A stretch of 64,000 nt of DNA from Bacteroidota bacterium (GCA_947476145.1 CANJPH010000008.1:19978-83977), one strand, 5' to 3'. Counted from the stretch's first letter, positions 1 to 10,112 are shown. The notes: generated from the sequence alone by a model not told the origin. Made by a program: numbers and translations.

Positions 1-65
1 GTTTAGATCACAACACAATTCCTAACACTAAACAATATACTATTGGTTTGAATGTTGGATTTTAA
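1..65 (+). CDS. SusC/RagA TonB-dependent receptor, 3' end only
   Basis: Only the last 20 residues of this gene are inside the window, read in the frame that begins at base 3 and stops with TAA at 63-65. They end in YTIGLNVGF, an alternating polar/hydrophobic strand with a terminal Phe, which is how the last beta-strand of SusC-type outer-membrane receptors ends. A SusD gene follows 26 bases later on the same strand, the standard susC-susD order. The protein would be the TonB-driven barrel that imports the glycan fragments captured by SusD. The substrate cannot be read from this fragment. Confidence 0.85.
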   Translation, partial: LDHNTIPNTKQYTIGLNVGF

Positions 66-91
66 ACCTTAACAAATAAAAATTATCAGAT

Positions 92-1735
92 ATGAAGTAT
101 AATAAATTTTTAGTTGGAATATTAGGATTAACCTTAAGCTTAACAGCTTGTAAGAAAGATCTTGATATCTCAAATACTAACTTACCTACACCGGAGAGTG
201 CTAAAACCGAAGCTGGTGTTCTTTCTTTTGCTCAAGGAGCAATCTATCGTAATGGATTTTACGATTTAAAATACTCAGATGGAGTATACGGCCGTTATTG
301 GGCAGGTACCATAGGCTTCCAAGAATTAATGGGAGACATTATTGGTGCTGAAGCAGCTAATGCTTACATGAACCAAATTGGATGTCCTAACCAAGTTACA
401 TTGGATGATGGAACAGTGGTATTAAACCCTGCAAGTATCAAAACACAATATGCATTATGTCGTTATGTAAACCAAAATGCGCAAGGTGTGAGTAATACAA
501 CTAACTACCAATGGTCTTACATGTATAACATGATTACAGCAGCCAATGGGGTGTTGGATTTATGTAAAAGTGTAACCTTCTCTGGTACAGGTGCTGAGTC
601 TAAAAAAGCAACTGTAAAAGCTTGGGCTTATTGGTGGAAAGGATATGCATATAGTCAAATTGGATCTATGTACTATGCAGGTATTATCCAAAACAAAACT
701 CCTTCAGAAGCAACTACAAATGGTAATTATGTAACCAAAGAAGCCATCATTAATGAGGCGAATGCAAACTATGATAGTTGTGCTACTGCTTTAGGTTCAG
801 CTTCAAGTGTTGCAGACTATACGGCAACCATTACAAAGTTGGTTCCATCTTTCTTACAAAAACAAAAGGGTGGTGCTTTAACAGTAGACATGTGGAAGCG
901 TAATATTAACACCATGAAGGCACGTAATATTTTAGTGAATACGCCAGTAGCTTCTATGACCACTGCTCAATGGAATACTATTTTAACGTTAACGAACGCT
1001 GGTGTAACTTCTACCGATTTGATTTTCACAGCGCGTACTGACGCTGCGGGTTCTTTCATTGAAAACACAGTTGCTGATAAAACTTCACAATCAAGTGCCA
1101 CAGGTTCTACAAATACGTATAAATTAAGTGAGCGTTGGGTACAAGAATTCAGAACTGGAGATAAGCGTAAAGACAATAACGTATTAACATTGGCATCTGT
1201 TGGTTTATTTAATACTGACCGTGGTAATTCATTCAATACACGTTATACACTTAAGAATGGTGGTAATGCCTTAGCGGGTGTTATAACTTATTCAAACACG
1301 ACTTCTGGTGCGAATGAAATTACCATTGCTGCTACCTACGAAGAAAATGAATTAATGAAAGCAGAAGCTTTAATTAAAACTGGTGCTATAGACAATGGTG
1401 TTAAATCTATTGATGCTGTTAGAGCATACCAAGGTGCAGGATTAGCTGCAATTGCTACTGGTTTAACTTCAGCTGCAGCATATGAAGAATTAAGAGCTGA
1501 GCGTAGAATTGCTTTGGCTTTTAAAGGTTTATCTTTCTATGACGCGCGTCGTTGGGATATCATTGCTCCAGATAAGTCTCGTACTAACTGTGTAGTGGTT
1601 TCTTCTGCTGCAAAAGTGAATACAAAAGCTACCATCGTTTATGGTTACTTAGATTATTGGGATGTTCCAGATAATGAGTTGGCATACAATCCAGCTGCTG
1701 CTGGATCGGCTCCAACGAAGAATCCTAAACAATAG
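92..1735 (+). CDS. SusD/RagB family nutrient-binding outer membrane lipoprotein
   Basis: This 547-residue protein is a surface glycan- or peptide-binding lipoprotein that caps a SusC receptor. The N-terminus is a lipoprotein signal with lipobox LTAC and acylated Cys20. The family hallmark near the C-terminus is present, with YEELRAERRIALAF followed by YDARRWD (about residues 467-490). The length is normal for SusD. It follows the end of susC by 26 bases and is closed by a strong hairpin terminator at 1771-1796, so susC-susD form one transcript. No glycosidase or sensor follows, so the substrate is unknown, and this may be a pair outside a full polysaccharide utilisation locus. Confidence 0.95.
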   Translation: MKYNKFLVGILGLTLSLTACKKDLDISNTNLPTPESAKTEAGVLSFAQGAIYRNGFYDLKYSDGVYGRYWAGTIGFQELMGDIIGAEAANAYMNQIGCPNQVTLDDGTVVLNPASIKTQYALCRYVNQNAQGVSNTTNYQWSYMYNMITAANGVLDLCKSVTFSGTGAESKKATVKAWAYWWKGYAYSQIGSMYYAGIIQNKTPSEATTNGNYVTKEAIINEANANYDSCATALGSASSVADYTATITKLVPSFLQKQKGGALTVDMWKRNINTMKARNILVNTPVASMTTAQWNTILTLTNAGVTSTDLIFTARTDAAGSFIENTVADKTSQSSATGSTNTYKLSERWVQEFRTGDKRKDNNVLTLASVGLFNTDRGNSFNTRYTLKNGGNALAGVITYSNTTSGANEITIAATYEENELMKAEALIKTGAIDNGVKSIDAVRAYQGAGLAAIATGLTSAAAYEELRAERRIALAFKGLSFYDARRWDIIAPDKSRTNCVVVSSAAKVNTKATIVYGYLDYWDVPDNELAYNPAAAGSAPTKNPKQ

Positions 1736-1770
1736 TCAATTAGAAAATCTATTTCTTTGGATTTATACAA

Positions 1771-1798
1771 AAACAAGACCCCTCGGGGTCTTGTTTTA
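1771..1798 (+). terminator. Rho-independent terminator after susD
   Basis: A 12-base-pair perfect inverted repeat (AAACAAGACCCC with GGGGTCTTGTTT, loop of two bases or a TCG-type tight turn) is followed by TATTTT. It sits 35 bases after the susD stop and isolates susCD from the next gene. Confidence 0.9.
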
Positions 1799-1838
1799 TT
1801 TTAGCCCTTCGTATCTTTATAATACTAAAATATTTAAC

Positions 1839-2546
1839 ATGCAAAAGGTAGTTGGCTTATTTCTATTGTTATTCATAGGTATGAATAGCAGTAAAGCACA
1901 GCAAAATTCAATTGGCACTACTGGTAAATGGGGTACTCAAATTTTTTTAAGTGATGTAAATGGCAAGGCATTTGAAAACAAATATGCCGATGTCGCTGGT
2001 AGTGCTTATTTTTTCCCTAACTATAAATTTTCATCCATTGAAATGCGAGATGGAAAAAAGTTTATGGATATTAAGGCCAAATTAAATTTAGTGGAACATG
2101 AGGTTGAATTCATATCCGCGTCAACCGTTGAGGGTTTTATCGGGAAGGGGTTGGTTTCAGTTATTAGTTTTAGTGACACCGTTCGCCAAGAAGTTAAAAA
2201 ATATACTTTTCAATCCGGATTCCCAGGCATAGACAATCAAACGACCATTCACTTTTATCAAGTTTTAAGTAATGGTAAAGTCACTTTATTAAAGTCTATC
2301 AATAAAGCAATGGAAGAAAGGAATAACGAGTTATCTGGTGAAAGGTCTAAAGAGTTTGTGTCCCGAGAAAATTGGTATATATATCAAAATGGGGTAATGA
2401 AAAGGGTTAAAAAAGACCAAGCGTTCTTTACGGACTTATTTACTGATAAAGCAGAAGCGTATGCTAAATATGTAAATGAAAATAAAGTGAGTTTCAAGAA
2501 TGAGGATCAAATAGCCAAAATGGTTAACTTCCTCAATGCATTATAA
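1839..2546 (+). CDS. Secreted protein of unknown function
   Basis: I do not recognise a named family. The 235-residue product begins with a clear signal peptide (hydrophobic LFLLLFIG, likely cleavage after SSKA at residue 20) and has no lipobox or membrane anchor. The C-terminal third is rich in Lys and aromatic residues. I chose ATG 1839 rather than an upstream in-frame start inside susD, because the signal peptide begins here and a TATCTTTA box lies 19 bases upstream. The stop is 9 bases from prmA, suggesting cotranscription with prmA, but nothing links the functions. Confidence 0.75.
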   Translation: MQKVVGLFLLLFIGMNSSKAQQNSIGTTGKWGTQIFLSDVNGKAFENKYADVAGSAYFFPNYKFSSIEMRDGKKFMDIKAKLNLVEHEVEFISASTVEGFIGKGLVSVISFSDTVRQEVKKYTFQSGFPGIDNQTTIHFYQVLSNGKVTLLKSINKAMEERNNELSGERSKEFVSRENWYIYQNGVMKRVKKDQAFFTDLFTDKAEAYAKYVNENKVSFKNEDQIAKMVNFLNAL

Positions 2547-2555
2547 TCCAACCCT

Positions 2556-3467
2556 ATGTCCAAAGAATATGTCCAAATAGCCTTTGATTTTGACAATCAA
2601 GAACAATTTGAGCTATTGGTAGCTCAGTTAGCAGACCTAGGCTTTGATGGCTTTAATGAGGAGGAATTGGCTACAGGAATAAATAATGGGGTAGGCATGA
2701 GTAGTGTGCTTGGGTCATCGGCCGGCTTAGGGGCTGGAGCAGGGCACTGCAAAACCTTTATTTTAAGAACCGAGTTTGAGACACAAGATTTACATAATGA
2801 TTTAGAAATAATATTCAAACAGTATAATTTAACCTATTCTAAATCAATTATTAAGGAAGAAAATTGGAATGCGATATGGGAATCTAACTTTGAGCCTGTA
2901 AGGGTGGATGATTTTGTGGGTATTCGTGCTCATTTTCATCCTCAATTTGAACCTCAGGTACAATATGAGATTGAAATCACCCCTAAAATGAGTTTTGGAA
3001 CAGGACATCATGGAACCACTTATTCGGTGATCCAAATGATGTCGGAAATGGACTTTAAAGGCAAGAAGGTATATGATTTTGGGACTGGTACAGGGATTTT
3101 AGCCATTTTAGCCGAAAAATTAGGGGCTGCTAAGGTACTTGCCGTTGACAATGACGACTGGTGTATTGAAAATGCCTTAGAAAATACCCTTAACAATAAT
3201 GGCAAGTCCATTACCATTAAAAAAGTGGAGTCTGCTATTCAAAACGATCACTTCGATATTATTCTAGCCAATGTAAATAGGCATATCATAGAGGCCAATA
3301 TGCTTGAGCTTACCCAAGCCGGGGTAGCAGGGGGGCAATTGGTACTAAGCGGCTTACTTATTGAAGATCAAGCTGATATGATTCATTTAGCTACTCAAAA
3401 TGGCTGGAATTTTCTAAGCCAGAAACAAAGGAATGGCTGGATTAGCCTTCTTTTTAATAGACCATAG
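2556..3467 (+). CDS. prmA: Ribosomal protein L11 methyltransferase
   Basis: This enzyme trimethylates ribosomal protein L11 using S-adenosylmethionine. The PrmA motifs are in order: MSFGTGHHGTT (145-155, the family's FGTGxHxTT segment), the SAM loop DFGTGTG (174-180), the acidic VDND ribose-binding turn (197-200) and NVNRHI (239-244) at the catalytic site. Length is 303 residues. The N-terminal substrate-recognition region has an unusual glycine/serine/alanine-rich stretch at residues 41-64. It starts 9 bases after the preceding secreted-protein gene; plsY follows after 70 bases with its own likely promoter. Confidence 0.93.
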   Translation: MSKEYVQIAFDFDNQEQFELLVAQLADLGFDGFNEEELATGINNGVGMSSVLGSSAGLGAGAGHCKTFILRTEFETQDLHNDLEIIFKQYNLTYSKSIIKEENWNAIWESNFEPVRVDDFVGIRAHFHPQFEPQVQYEIEITPKMSFGTGHHGTTYSVIQMMSEMDFKGKKVYDFGTGTGILAILAEKLGAAKVLAVDNDDWCIENALENTLNNNGKSITIKKVESAIQNDHFDIILANVNRHIIEANMLELTQAGVAGGQLVLSGLLIEDQADMIHLATQNGWNFLSQKQRNGWISLLFNRP

Positions 3468-3510
3468 GCTATTAAATTGCATATGTTATCAAATCATTAA
3501 TTTTTGGACT

Positions 3511-3518
3511 TATATTTG
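3511..3518 (+). promoter_or_regulatory. Putative -7 box for plsY
   Basis: TATATTTG matches the Bacteroidota TAnnTTTG element exactly and ends 19 bases before the plsY ATG, predicting a short leader. I see no good TTTG -33 box at standard spacing. Confidence 0.5.
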
Positions 3519-3537
3519 TATTTCCTAAACAGGATCT

Positions 3538-4179
3538 ATGAACGAATCAATACTAGTAATATTTGCATATTTAATAGGCTCTATACCCACTTCGGTATGG
3601 ATTAGTAAGTATGTTTTTAACATTGATATTAGAAACTACGGAAGCGGGAACGCAGGTGCCACGAATACTTTTAGGGTATTGGGTTCAAAATGGGGAAGCC
3701 TTGTGATGCTGGTTGATGTTTCCAAAGGGATATTAGCAACTTCCTTGTACATTATAATACCTTTCTATTTATCACATGAATTAGCCAGGACCAACTTCAT
3801 GATCATTCTTGGATTAACTGCTGTGATTGGACATATTTTCCCTATTTGGGCTGAGTTTAAAGGTGGCAAAGGAGTAGCTACTTTACTAGGCATGACTATT
3901 GCCATTCAACCTATGGTGGCTTTATTATGTTTAGTGGTGTTTGCTTTTACTTTACTTACGACACGTTTTGTATCCCTAAGCTCTATGTTGGCGGGTGTTG
4001 CTTTTATGGTACTTATCTTATTTATTTTTGATGAGAGGGAGACCATGTATCGTTTATTTGCCATTATTGTGGCATTGATGGTGATTATTACCCACCAAAA
4101 GAACATTGGCCGCCTATTAAAAGGCACAGAGAATAAAGTGCCTTTATTCAAAAATAGGAGCAAATCGCAAGATGCTTAA
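3538..4179 (+). CDS. plsY: Acyl-phosphate:glycerol-3-phosphate acyltransferase PlsY
   Basis: PlsY makes lysophosphatidic acid from acyl-phosphate and glycerol-3-phosphate, the first acylation in phospholipid synthesis, in the inner membrane. The 213-residue protein carries the three PlsY signatures: GSIPTS (14-19), YGSGNAGATN (34-43) and GHIFPIW followed by FKGGKGVAT (98-115). Several hydrophobic segments separate them. Length is typical. It has its own -7 box upstream and is followed after 94 bases by an unrelated gene. Confidence 0.96.
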   Translation: MNESILVIFAYLIGSIPTSVWISKYVFNIDIRNYGSGNAGATNTFRVLGSKWGSLVMLVDVSKGILATSLYIIIPFYLSHELARTNFMIILGLTAVIGHIFPIWAEFKGGKGVATLLGMTIAIQPMVALLCLVVFAFTLLTTRFVSLSSMLAGVAFMVLILFIFDERETMYRLFAIIVALMVIITHQKNIGRLLKGTENKVPLFKNRSKSQDA

Positions 4180-4273
4180 TTAGCTGATTTTCAATTATTT
4201 GTATCTTTTTATTGGTTTATTATTTATACTAACTTAGAATTTAGTAACTTCGTCCTCCCTTAATATTTTTATT

Positions 4274-4942
4274 ATGACAGGTCCTCAGCATATTTTAGAG
4301 AAGTTGCAGTTGAAAGATGAGAAGAATTTACTGATCCAAGGGTTGCCTTCCTCAATAGAGAAACAATTCGCAAAATTAAATTACAATAAAAATATCACGC
4401 CTTTATTAAAATCAAGGAAGATAGATTATGCATTAATTTTTGCCATTAACCAGCTTCAGTTAAATAATATCTTAAAAGAAGTTTTCTCGGCTTTACATGT
4501 AGATAGTAAATTATGGATTGCATATCCTAAGACCAGTTCTAAGATCGTTTCTGATTTAAATAGAGATGCCAGCTGGGAGATTCTTTCAAAAAATGAATAT
4601 GAAGCAATCCGTCAAGTTACTTTAGATCATGTATGGACGGCGATGCGTTTTAAGAAAGTAGACCAGTTACCAAATAAAAATAGAGCCTTTGTTGAATTTA
4701 AGGCAGCGGATATTAAAGTGGATGATTTTGAAAAAAGAATCATTGCACTTCCAATAGAACTTGATAAAATTTTAGCTGCACACGATGAAGCGAGAGATTT
4801 TTTCAGCACCCTTTCTGTAATCAACCAAAAGGAGTACCTAAGTTGGATTCAAGGGGCTAAAAAAGAGGAAACCAAACTAAAGCGTTTGGAAGCCACCTTG
4901 CAAAAATTATTAGCAGGGAAAAACAATCCTTCTGAAAAGTAG
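4274..4942 (+). CDS. DUF3052-like plus YdeI-type two-part protein
   Basis: The 222-residue cytoplasmic protein appears to join two modules. Residues 1-125 resemble the DUF3052 pattern (LLIQGLP, a long helix, LWIAYPKTSSK). The C-terminal 70 residues match the YdeI/OmpD-associated family: a short FFSTLS helix, then YLSWIQGAKKEETKLKRL, the conserved Y-x2-WI-x2-AK-x2-ET pattern. YdeI-type proteins have loose links to peptide resistance but no firm biochemical role. A degenerate TAACTTCG box ends 21 bases upstream. It converges with dnaG, with a hairpin between them. The YdeI assignment is fairly good; the N-terminal one is inference. Confidence 0.7.
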   Translation: MTGPQHILEKLQLKDEKNLLIQGLPSSIEKQFAKLNYNKNITPLLKSRKIDYALIFAINQLQLNNILKEVFSALHVDSKLWIAYPKTSSKIVSDLNRDASWEILSKNEYEAIRQVTLDHVWTAMRFKKVDQLPNKNRAFVEFKAADIKVDDFEKRIIALPIELDKILAAHDEARDFFSTLSVINQKEYLSWIQGAKKEETKLKRLEATLQKLLAGKNNPSEK

Positions 4943-4978
4943 GACCCACAATAAAATTGATTAGTTAGTAAGTATAAC

Positions 4979-5007
4979 TAAAGCCGCTATGAAAGTAGTG
5001 GCTTTTT
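4979..5007 (+). terminator. Terminator after the YdeI-type gene
   Basis: AAAGCCGCTAT and GTAGTGGCTTT pair (with G-U wobbles) around a GAAA loop and are followed by a run of six T. It stands between two convergent genes, abutting the dnaG stop. Confidence 0.75.
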
Positions 5008-6935
5008 TATTTATAAATCACTGTACCCAAAGTGGCGGTTAATTCCTTTTCAATGTCTTTTAAATGCTTGTGTATTTGCAAAAGCTGTAACTGATCGGCA
5101 TCCTTGGCATTTTCTAAGTCGGCTTGATTCAAGTGAATCATTTTCTTAATTTTTCGAAGCTTAAAGTACAAGAGACTCTTATCAATCTCTAGCATGATAT
5201 CTTTTTCTATCTCCTTTACTTTTATGCCTAGTTTTTCATTCCATCTTGAACTTAACTCTTGCTCAGGTTCAAATAAGGTTACCACCCACTTTTGAATACG
5301 CTCATCCTCGTGGTATTGTAAGGTTTTTCCATTGGGCATTTTACCTTCATAGAACCATTTTTTATAGGCCTCCATTAAATATATCATATCTGGTTGCTCC
5401 AAGGGGAATCCTTCTATTGCATCAAATATATATTGGGCTATAAACTTGCTTTCCTCGTTTTTTTCAATGCCATTTTCAATAAGCAGTTTTATTAAATGCT
5501 TTTCGTGTGCTAAATCATGATCGGTAATTAAACCAAGGTTCGTATCCTCTGTTTCGGAAGTAGGGAAGCTAGGCATGAGTATAGCAGCCTCGTCATAAGA
5601 CATTTTCTTCTCTTCCTTAACTATTTTATCACGCTTAAACTTATTCACCAATTGTGTAAGCCCTGTTTCGTCAATGCGTAAAAGGGAGCTACACTTTCTT
5701 ACATACTCTTGAAGTTTAGTAAAGTCCTCCGCCTTATTAATCTTACTTAGTGTCTCCGCAATTTGATTCACTAAAATATTTTTTTTATTTAAATCGGTCC
5801 CTACATCTTGCAATTGCACTTCTAATTGAAAGAGTACAAAATCCTTTTTATTACTTTGAACAAACGATCTAAATGCATCGGGTCCCACTTTGTTTACATA
5901 ACTATCCGGATCCTCATTATCGGGTATCAACACTAATTGCACATTGAGTCCTTCTTCCAAAGCCATGTCTAGTCCACGCAATGCAGCTTTTATACCTGCA
6001 CTATCCCCGTCATAAATTATAGTTAAGTTCTGTGTATATTTTTTGATGAGCCTTAGTTGGTCCATGGTTAAGGAAGTACCTCCACTCGCCACTACATTTT
6101 CAATACCTGCTTGGTGTAAACTCACTACATCCGTATAACCTTCCACCAGTAAACACTCATCGTTACTATTAATGGAATTACGTGCAAAGTAAGAACCGTA
6201 TAAGATCCTACTCTTTACATAAATTTCATTCTCTGGTGTATTAATATATTTTGGAGACTTATCGTTTTTAGCAATTTGTCTTGCACCAAATCCAATAATT
6301 TTTCCAGTCGTATTATGTATGGGAAAAATAATACGGTCTCTATAATTGTCCTGCCATTCTCCGTTTCTTTCTACTACTAAACCTGTTCTTGCAAACAATT
6401 CAGGATTAAATTGATTTTGAATTAAGGCTTTTGCTAAGCCATCTCTTTCGGCAGGGTTGTATCCAATTTTAAATTTCTCCACAATGGGCTTTAAAAAACC
6501 TCTGTGTTGCATATAGCTTTGTGCAATGGTTTCACCCAATTCGGTTTCCCAATATTGTTTGGTAAACCATTCCATGGCAAAATGATTGATGGCATAAATA
6601 CTATCGGCCACCTGTTGCGCTATTTTTTGGGCAGGACTGGTTTCAGTTTCTTCTATTTCTATATCATATCTAGCCGCTAACCATCTTAGTGCTTCGACAT
6701 AACTATACTTTTCATGCTCCATCAAAAATGTGATGGTATTACCGCTTTTGCCACAACCAAAACATTTGTAAATTTCTTTGGCAGGGGAAACCGTAAAAGA
6801 GGGAGATTTTTCGTTGTGAAAAGGGCAGTTGCCTATATAATTGGTACCTCTTTTTTTTAACTTCACAAATTCTCCTACCACATCAATAATGTCAATGCGG
6901 CTGGTAATTTGTTGAATGGTTTGCGAGGTAATCAT
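5007..6935 (-). CDS. dnaG: DNA primase
   Basis: DnaG synthesises RNA primers for replication with the DnaB helicase. The 642-residue product has the N-terminal zinc ribbon (Cys37, His40, Cys58, Cys61), the RNA-polymerase-like core with the YGSYFARNSI region near residue 246, and a Toprim fold with Glu265 in VEGYTDV, DGDSAG at 309-314 and the DNEDPDSY metal loop at 339-346. The C-terminal region (about 480-642) is the helicase-interacting domain. It lies 27 bases downstream of the STAS gene on the same strand and is probably cotranscribed with it. Confidence 0.97.
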   Translation of the reverse strand: MITSQTIQQITSRIDIIDVVGEFVKLKKRGTNYIGNCPFHNEKSPSFTVSPAKEIYKCFGCGKSGNTITFLMEHEKYSYVEALRWLAARYDIEIEETETSPAQKIAQQVADSIYAINHFAMEWFTKQYWETELGETIAQSYMQHRGFLKPIVEKFKIGYNPAERDGLAKALIQNQFNPELFARTGLVVERNGEWQDNYRDRIIFPIHNTTGKIIGFGARQIAKNDKSPKYINTPENEIYVKSRILYGSYFARNSINSNDECLLVEGYTDVVSLHQAGIENVVASGGTSLTMDQLRLIKKYTQNLTIIYDGDSAGIKAALRGLDMALEEGLNVQLVLIPDNEDPDSYVNKVGPDAFRSFVQSNKKDFVLFQLEVQLQDVGTDLNKKNILVNQIAETLSKINKAEDFTKLQEYVRKCSSLLRIDETGLTQLVNKFKRDKIVKEEKKMSYDEAAILMPSFPTSETEDTNLGLITDHDLAHEKHLIKLLIENGIEKNEESKFIAQYIFDAIEGFPLEQPDMIYLMEAYKKWFYEGKMPNGKTLQYHEDERIQKWVVTLFEPEQELSSRWNEKLGIKVKEIEKDIMLEIDKSLLYFKLRKIKKMIHLNQADLENAKDADQLQLLQIHKHLKDIEKELTATLGTVIYK

Positions 6936-6962
6936 GGGAGCGAAAATAGCTAATATTGGGGG

Positions 6963-7376
6963 TTATTCCGCTTTAGGCACCTCAAATTCCATATCGTCGC
7001 TGTCTAATAGTTCACGCTCAATTTCTTCCATTTGAACAATATCCCAGGCTTCTGATTCGGTAGGCGTCATATTAAGTAATTCGGCATAGTCCGTCTTGTC
7101 TAAAATGTCAAAAAGTGCGTCAGATATAGCACACACTACAAATGAGGTATTTTTCTCATAAAACTGTCCCTGGTCACTAGCAATTTGTTCAATAACCGCT
7201 TCGTCCCAGGTTTTCACGTTCTTCAGGTTTAAAACCAGGTTTTTAGGTTCAGTATTTCCCCATTTCGACGTCAAATTGGCCAATTCTGGCACGAGATTTG
7301 AACTAAGGTCAGTATTGAGAATAGTAATAACGGTGAATTTTTCCTTGGTGTCGGTTTGGAATTGGATTTGGTTCAT
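6963..7376 (-). CDS. STAS-domain-like small acidic protein upstream of dnaG
   Basis: The 137-residue protein has the STAS layout: an N-terminal beta hairpin (FTVITILN), the strand NLVLNLKNVKTWD, a helix and a second strand SFVVCAISD, then a helix and an acidic C-terminal tail rich in Glu/Asp. STAS domains act as anti-sigma antagonists or regulatory modules. The phosphorylatable Ser found after the NL strand in SpoIIAA-type proteins (usually in a DSSG context) is replaced here by KTWDEA, so classic phospho-switching is unlikely. It precedes dnaG by 27 bases. The assignment rests on fold-like pattern only. Confidence 0.65.
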   Translation of the reverse strand: MNQIQFQTDTKEKFTVITILNTDLSSNLVPELANLTSKWGNTEPKNLVLNLKNVKTWDEAVIEQIASDQGQFYEKNTSFVVCAISDALFDILDKTDYAELLNMTPTESEAWDIVQMEEIERELLDSDDMEFEVPKAE

Positions 7377-7432
7377 AATAAAAGGTTAATAAACAAGTGA
7401 ACTAACACATACTTTAGGTCAAAAATATTCGT

Positions 7433-7440
7433 TATTCTTG
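7433..7440 (+). promoter_or_regulatory. Putative -7 box for clpC
   Basis: TATTCTTG differs by one base from TAnnTTTG and ends 21 bases before the clpC ATG, the spacing seen at several other genes in this window. I see no CIRCE-type heat-shock operator. Confidence 0.35.
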
Positions 7441-7461
7441 TAATAGTTCCAATATAAATTT

Positions 7462-10095
7462 ATGGATAATAATTTTTCAACACAAGTTAAGGAAATCATT
7501 TCTTATAGCCGAGAGGAAGCACTAAGATTGGGTAACGATTTTATTGGGGCCGAACATTTAATGCTAGGATTAATAAGAGATCAGGAAAATACGGCCATTA
7601 AAGTATTGAGACAGCTAAATGTGAATTTAACGGACTTAAGGAAAGAAATTGAATTAGCCGTAAAGGATAAGTCCGGAAAGAATGTAGCCAATATAAATAG
7701 CCTTCCATTAACCAAACAGGCAGAGAAAGTAATTAGAGTCACCGTTTTAGAAGCCAAGGCATTGAAAAGTCCAATGGTGGAAACAGAGCATCTATTATTG
7801 AGCATCTTAAAGAATAAGGAAAATATTGCTACTCAAATTTTAAATCAATTTGATGTAGACTATGACTTGTTCCGCAATGAGTTAGGAATGGTGGGATCTT
7901 CACCTTCTGGATTAGATGATACGGACAGACCCAGCAGATCGGGCCGTTCTTCAGAATCACCAAGATCAGAATTTTCTGACGATTCGGATGATGACTTCGA
8001 GGACGACAAAAAAGGGCCATTTGGAGCGAGTTCCAAAACAAAGTCTGGAGCACCTAATAAATCAAAAACACCTGTTCTAGATAATTTTGGTAGAGATATT
8101 ACCAAGCTTGCGGAGATGGATGCTTTGGATCCAATCGTCGGACGTGAAGCAGAAATTGAAAGAGTAAGTCAAATATTAAGTCGTCGTAAAAAGAACAATC
8201 CTATTTTAATTGGTGAACCAGGGGTGGGTAAGACGGCGATAGTGGAAGGATTAGCATTGAGAATTGTTCAAAGAAAAGTAAGCCGTGTATTATTTGATAA
8301 GCGTGTTATTTCATTGGACTTAGCTGCTTTGGTGGCAGGTACCAAATACCGTGGACAATTTGAAGAAAGAATGAAGGCCATTATGAATGAGCTGGAAAAA
8401 AACAGAGACGTTATTTTATTCATTGACGAGATACATACTATTGTGGGTGCTGGAGGAGCAAGTGGTTCATTAGATGCTTCTAATATATTTAAACCTGCAT
8501 TGGCTAGAGGAGAGTTGCAATGTATTGGTGCTTCTACTTTGGATGAATACAGAATGCATATTGAAAAAGATGGTGCGTTGGATAGACGTTTCCAAAAAGT
8601 GCTTATTGAACCACCAAGTGTAGAGGATACCATTACCATATTAAACAATATCAAATCTAAATACGAGGATTATCACAGTGTAGTGTATGATCAAGAAGCC
8701 ATTGAGGCTTGTGTAAAATTAAGCGACCGTTATATGACCGACAGGTTATTGCCGGACAAAGCCATTGACGTTTTGGATGAAGTGGGTGCAAGAGTGCATT
8801 TAAAAAATATTAATGTACCACAGGATATTGTTGAATTGGAAAAGCAAATTGAGGAAATTAAGGAAGAAAAAAATAGAGTGGTGAAAAGCCAACGCTTTGA
8901 AGAAGCAGCTAGTTTAAGAGATACCGAAAAGAAATTAGGAGAAGCCTTAGAAAAAGCGAAGTTAGGTTGGGAGGAAGAAAGTAAAACAGCACGTTTCCCA
9001 ATTAATGAAGAAAATATTGCCGAAGTAATTAGTATGATGACAGGTATTCCTGTGAAACGTATGGTGGAAGCGGAGACTACAAAGCTGCGCAAGATGGCAG
9101 AAGACATGAAAGGAATGGTGATAGGACAAGACGATGCTATTAGTAAAGTGGTTAAAGCCATACAGCGCAATAGAGTAGGTTTGAAAGATCCTAAAAAACC
9201 AATTGGTACTTTTATTTTTTTAGGACCAACGGGTGTAGGTAAAACTGAATTGGCACGTGCCTTGGCAAGAAATATGTTTGACTCAGAGGAAGCGTTAATT
9301 CGTATTGACATGAGTGAGTATATGGAAAAATTTTCGGTGTCTCGTTTAATTGGTGCGCCTCCGGGATATGTAGGTTATGAAGAGGGTGGTCAGTTAACCG
9401 AAAAAGTACGTCGTAAACCATACTGTGTAATCTTATTAGATGAAATTGAAAAAGCACATCCAGATATTTATAATATTTTATTACAAGTATTAGATGATGG
9501 TATTTTGACAGATGGCTTAGGTCGTAAGATAGATTTTAAAAACACCATGATTATTATGACTTCTAATATTGGCGCGCGTCAATTAAAAGAGTTTGGTGAT
9601 GGTGTTGGTTTTGCAACCGCAACAAGAGTGCAGCAAACCGATGAGAACAATCGCTCTGTTATTGAAAAAGCATTAAAGCGTACTTTCTCCCCAGAGTTTT
9701 TAAATAGAATTGACGATGTGGTGGTGTTCAATTCATTAACCAAAGAGGATATCTATTTAATCATAGATATTATTATGAAAAATGTATTGGGTCGACTGGT
9801 GAACTTAGGATTAACCTTATCCATAAGTGAAGCCGCCAAAGAATTTATTGCCGATAAAGGGTATGATGCTCAATTTGGAGCAAGACCTTTACACAGAGCC
9901 ATTCAAAAATACATTGAGGATCCATTGGCGGAGGAAATATTAAATGCCAATGTGAAAGAAGGGGACGTTTTAATTGGAGACTTAAACGCAGACAAAACTG
10001 GCTTAACTTTTACTTTACAAAAAAAGGAAAAAGCCGATAAAGTGGTTAAAGAGCCCAAGGAACCAAAAGCGCCGAAAGAACCTAAAGCAGAATAA
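7462..10095 (+). CDS. clpC: Clp protease ATP-binding subunit ClpC
   Basis: ClpC is the double-AAA+ unfoldase that feeds ClpP or disaggregates proteins. The 877-residue protein has two N-terminal Clp_N repeats (1-145), an acidic Ser/Asp-rich linker (150-200), AAA1 with Walker A GEPGVGKT (251-258) and DEIH (322-325), a UVR helix pair (457-492) that marks ClpC rather than ClpB, and AAA2 with Walker A GPTGVGKT (588-595). The tail ends in a Lys-Glu-Pro-rich low-complexity run. It is monocistronic, closed by a strong terminator. No clpP or mcsA/mcsB lies nearby. Confidence 0.97.
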   Translation: MDNNFSTQVKEIISYSREEALRLGNDFIGAEHLMLGLIRDQENTAIKVLRQLNVNLTDLRKEIELAVKDKSGKNVANINSLPLTKQAEKVIRVTVLEAKALKSPMVETEHLLLSILKNKENIATQILNQFDVDYDLFRNELGMVGSSPSGLDDTDRPSRSGRSSESPRSEFSDDSDDDFEDDKKGPFGASSKTKSGAPNKSKTPVLDNFGRDITKLAEMDALDPIVGREAEIERVSQILSRRKKNNPILIGEPGVGKTAIVEGLALRIVQRKVSRVLFDKRVISLDLAALVAGTKYRGQFEERMKAIMNELEKNRDVILFIDEIHTIVGAGGASGSLDASNIFKPALARGELQCIGASTLDEYRMHIEKDGALDRRFQKVLIEPPSVEDTITILNNIKSKYEDYHSVVYDQEAIEACVKLSDRYMTDRLLPDKAIDVLDEVGARVHLKNINVPQDIVELEKQIEEIKEEKNRVVKSQRFEEAASLRDTEKKLGEALEKAKLGWEEESKTARFPINEENIAEVISMMTGIPVKRMVEAETTKLRKMAEDMKGMVIGQDDAISKVVKAIQRNRVGLKDPKKPIGTFIFLGPTGVGKTELARALARNMFDSEEALIRIDMSEYMEKFSVSRLIGAPPGYVGYEEGGQLTEKVRRKPYCVILLDEIEKAHPDIYNILLQVLDDGILTDGLGRKIDFKNTMIIMTSNIGARQLKEFGDGVGFATATRVQQTDENNRSVIEKALKRTFSPEFLNRIDDVVVFNSLTKEDIYLIIDIIMKNVLGRLVNLGLTLSISEAAKEFIADKGYDAQFGARPLHRAIQKYIEDPLAEEILNANVKEGDVLIGDLNADKTGLTFTLQKKEKADKVVKEPKEPKAPKEPKAE

Positions 10096-10112
10096 GACTA
10101 ATCGTTTTAAAT

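Noticed and set aside
8730..9311. A 193-residue open frame antisense to clpC
   Set aside because: It lies entirely within the conserved ClpC coding region on the opposite strand and has no recognisable motif or start context.
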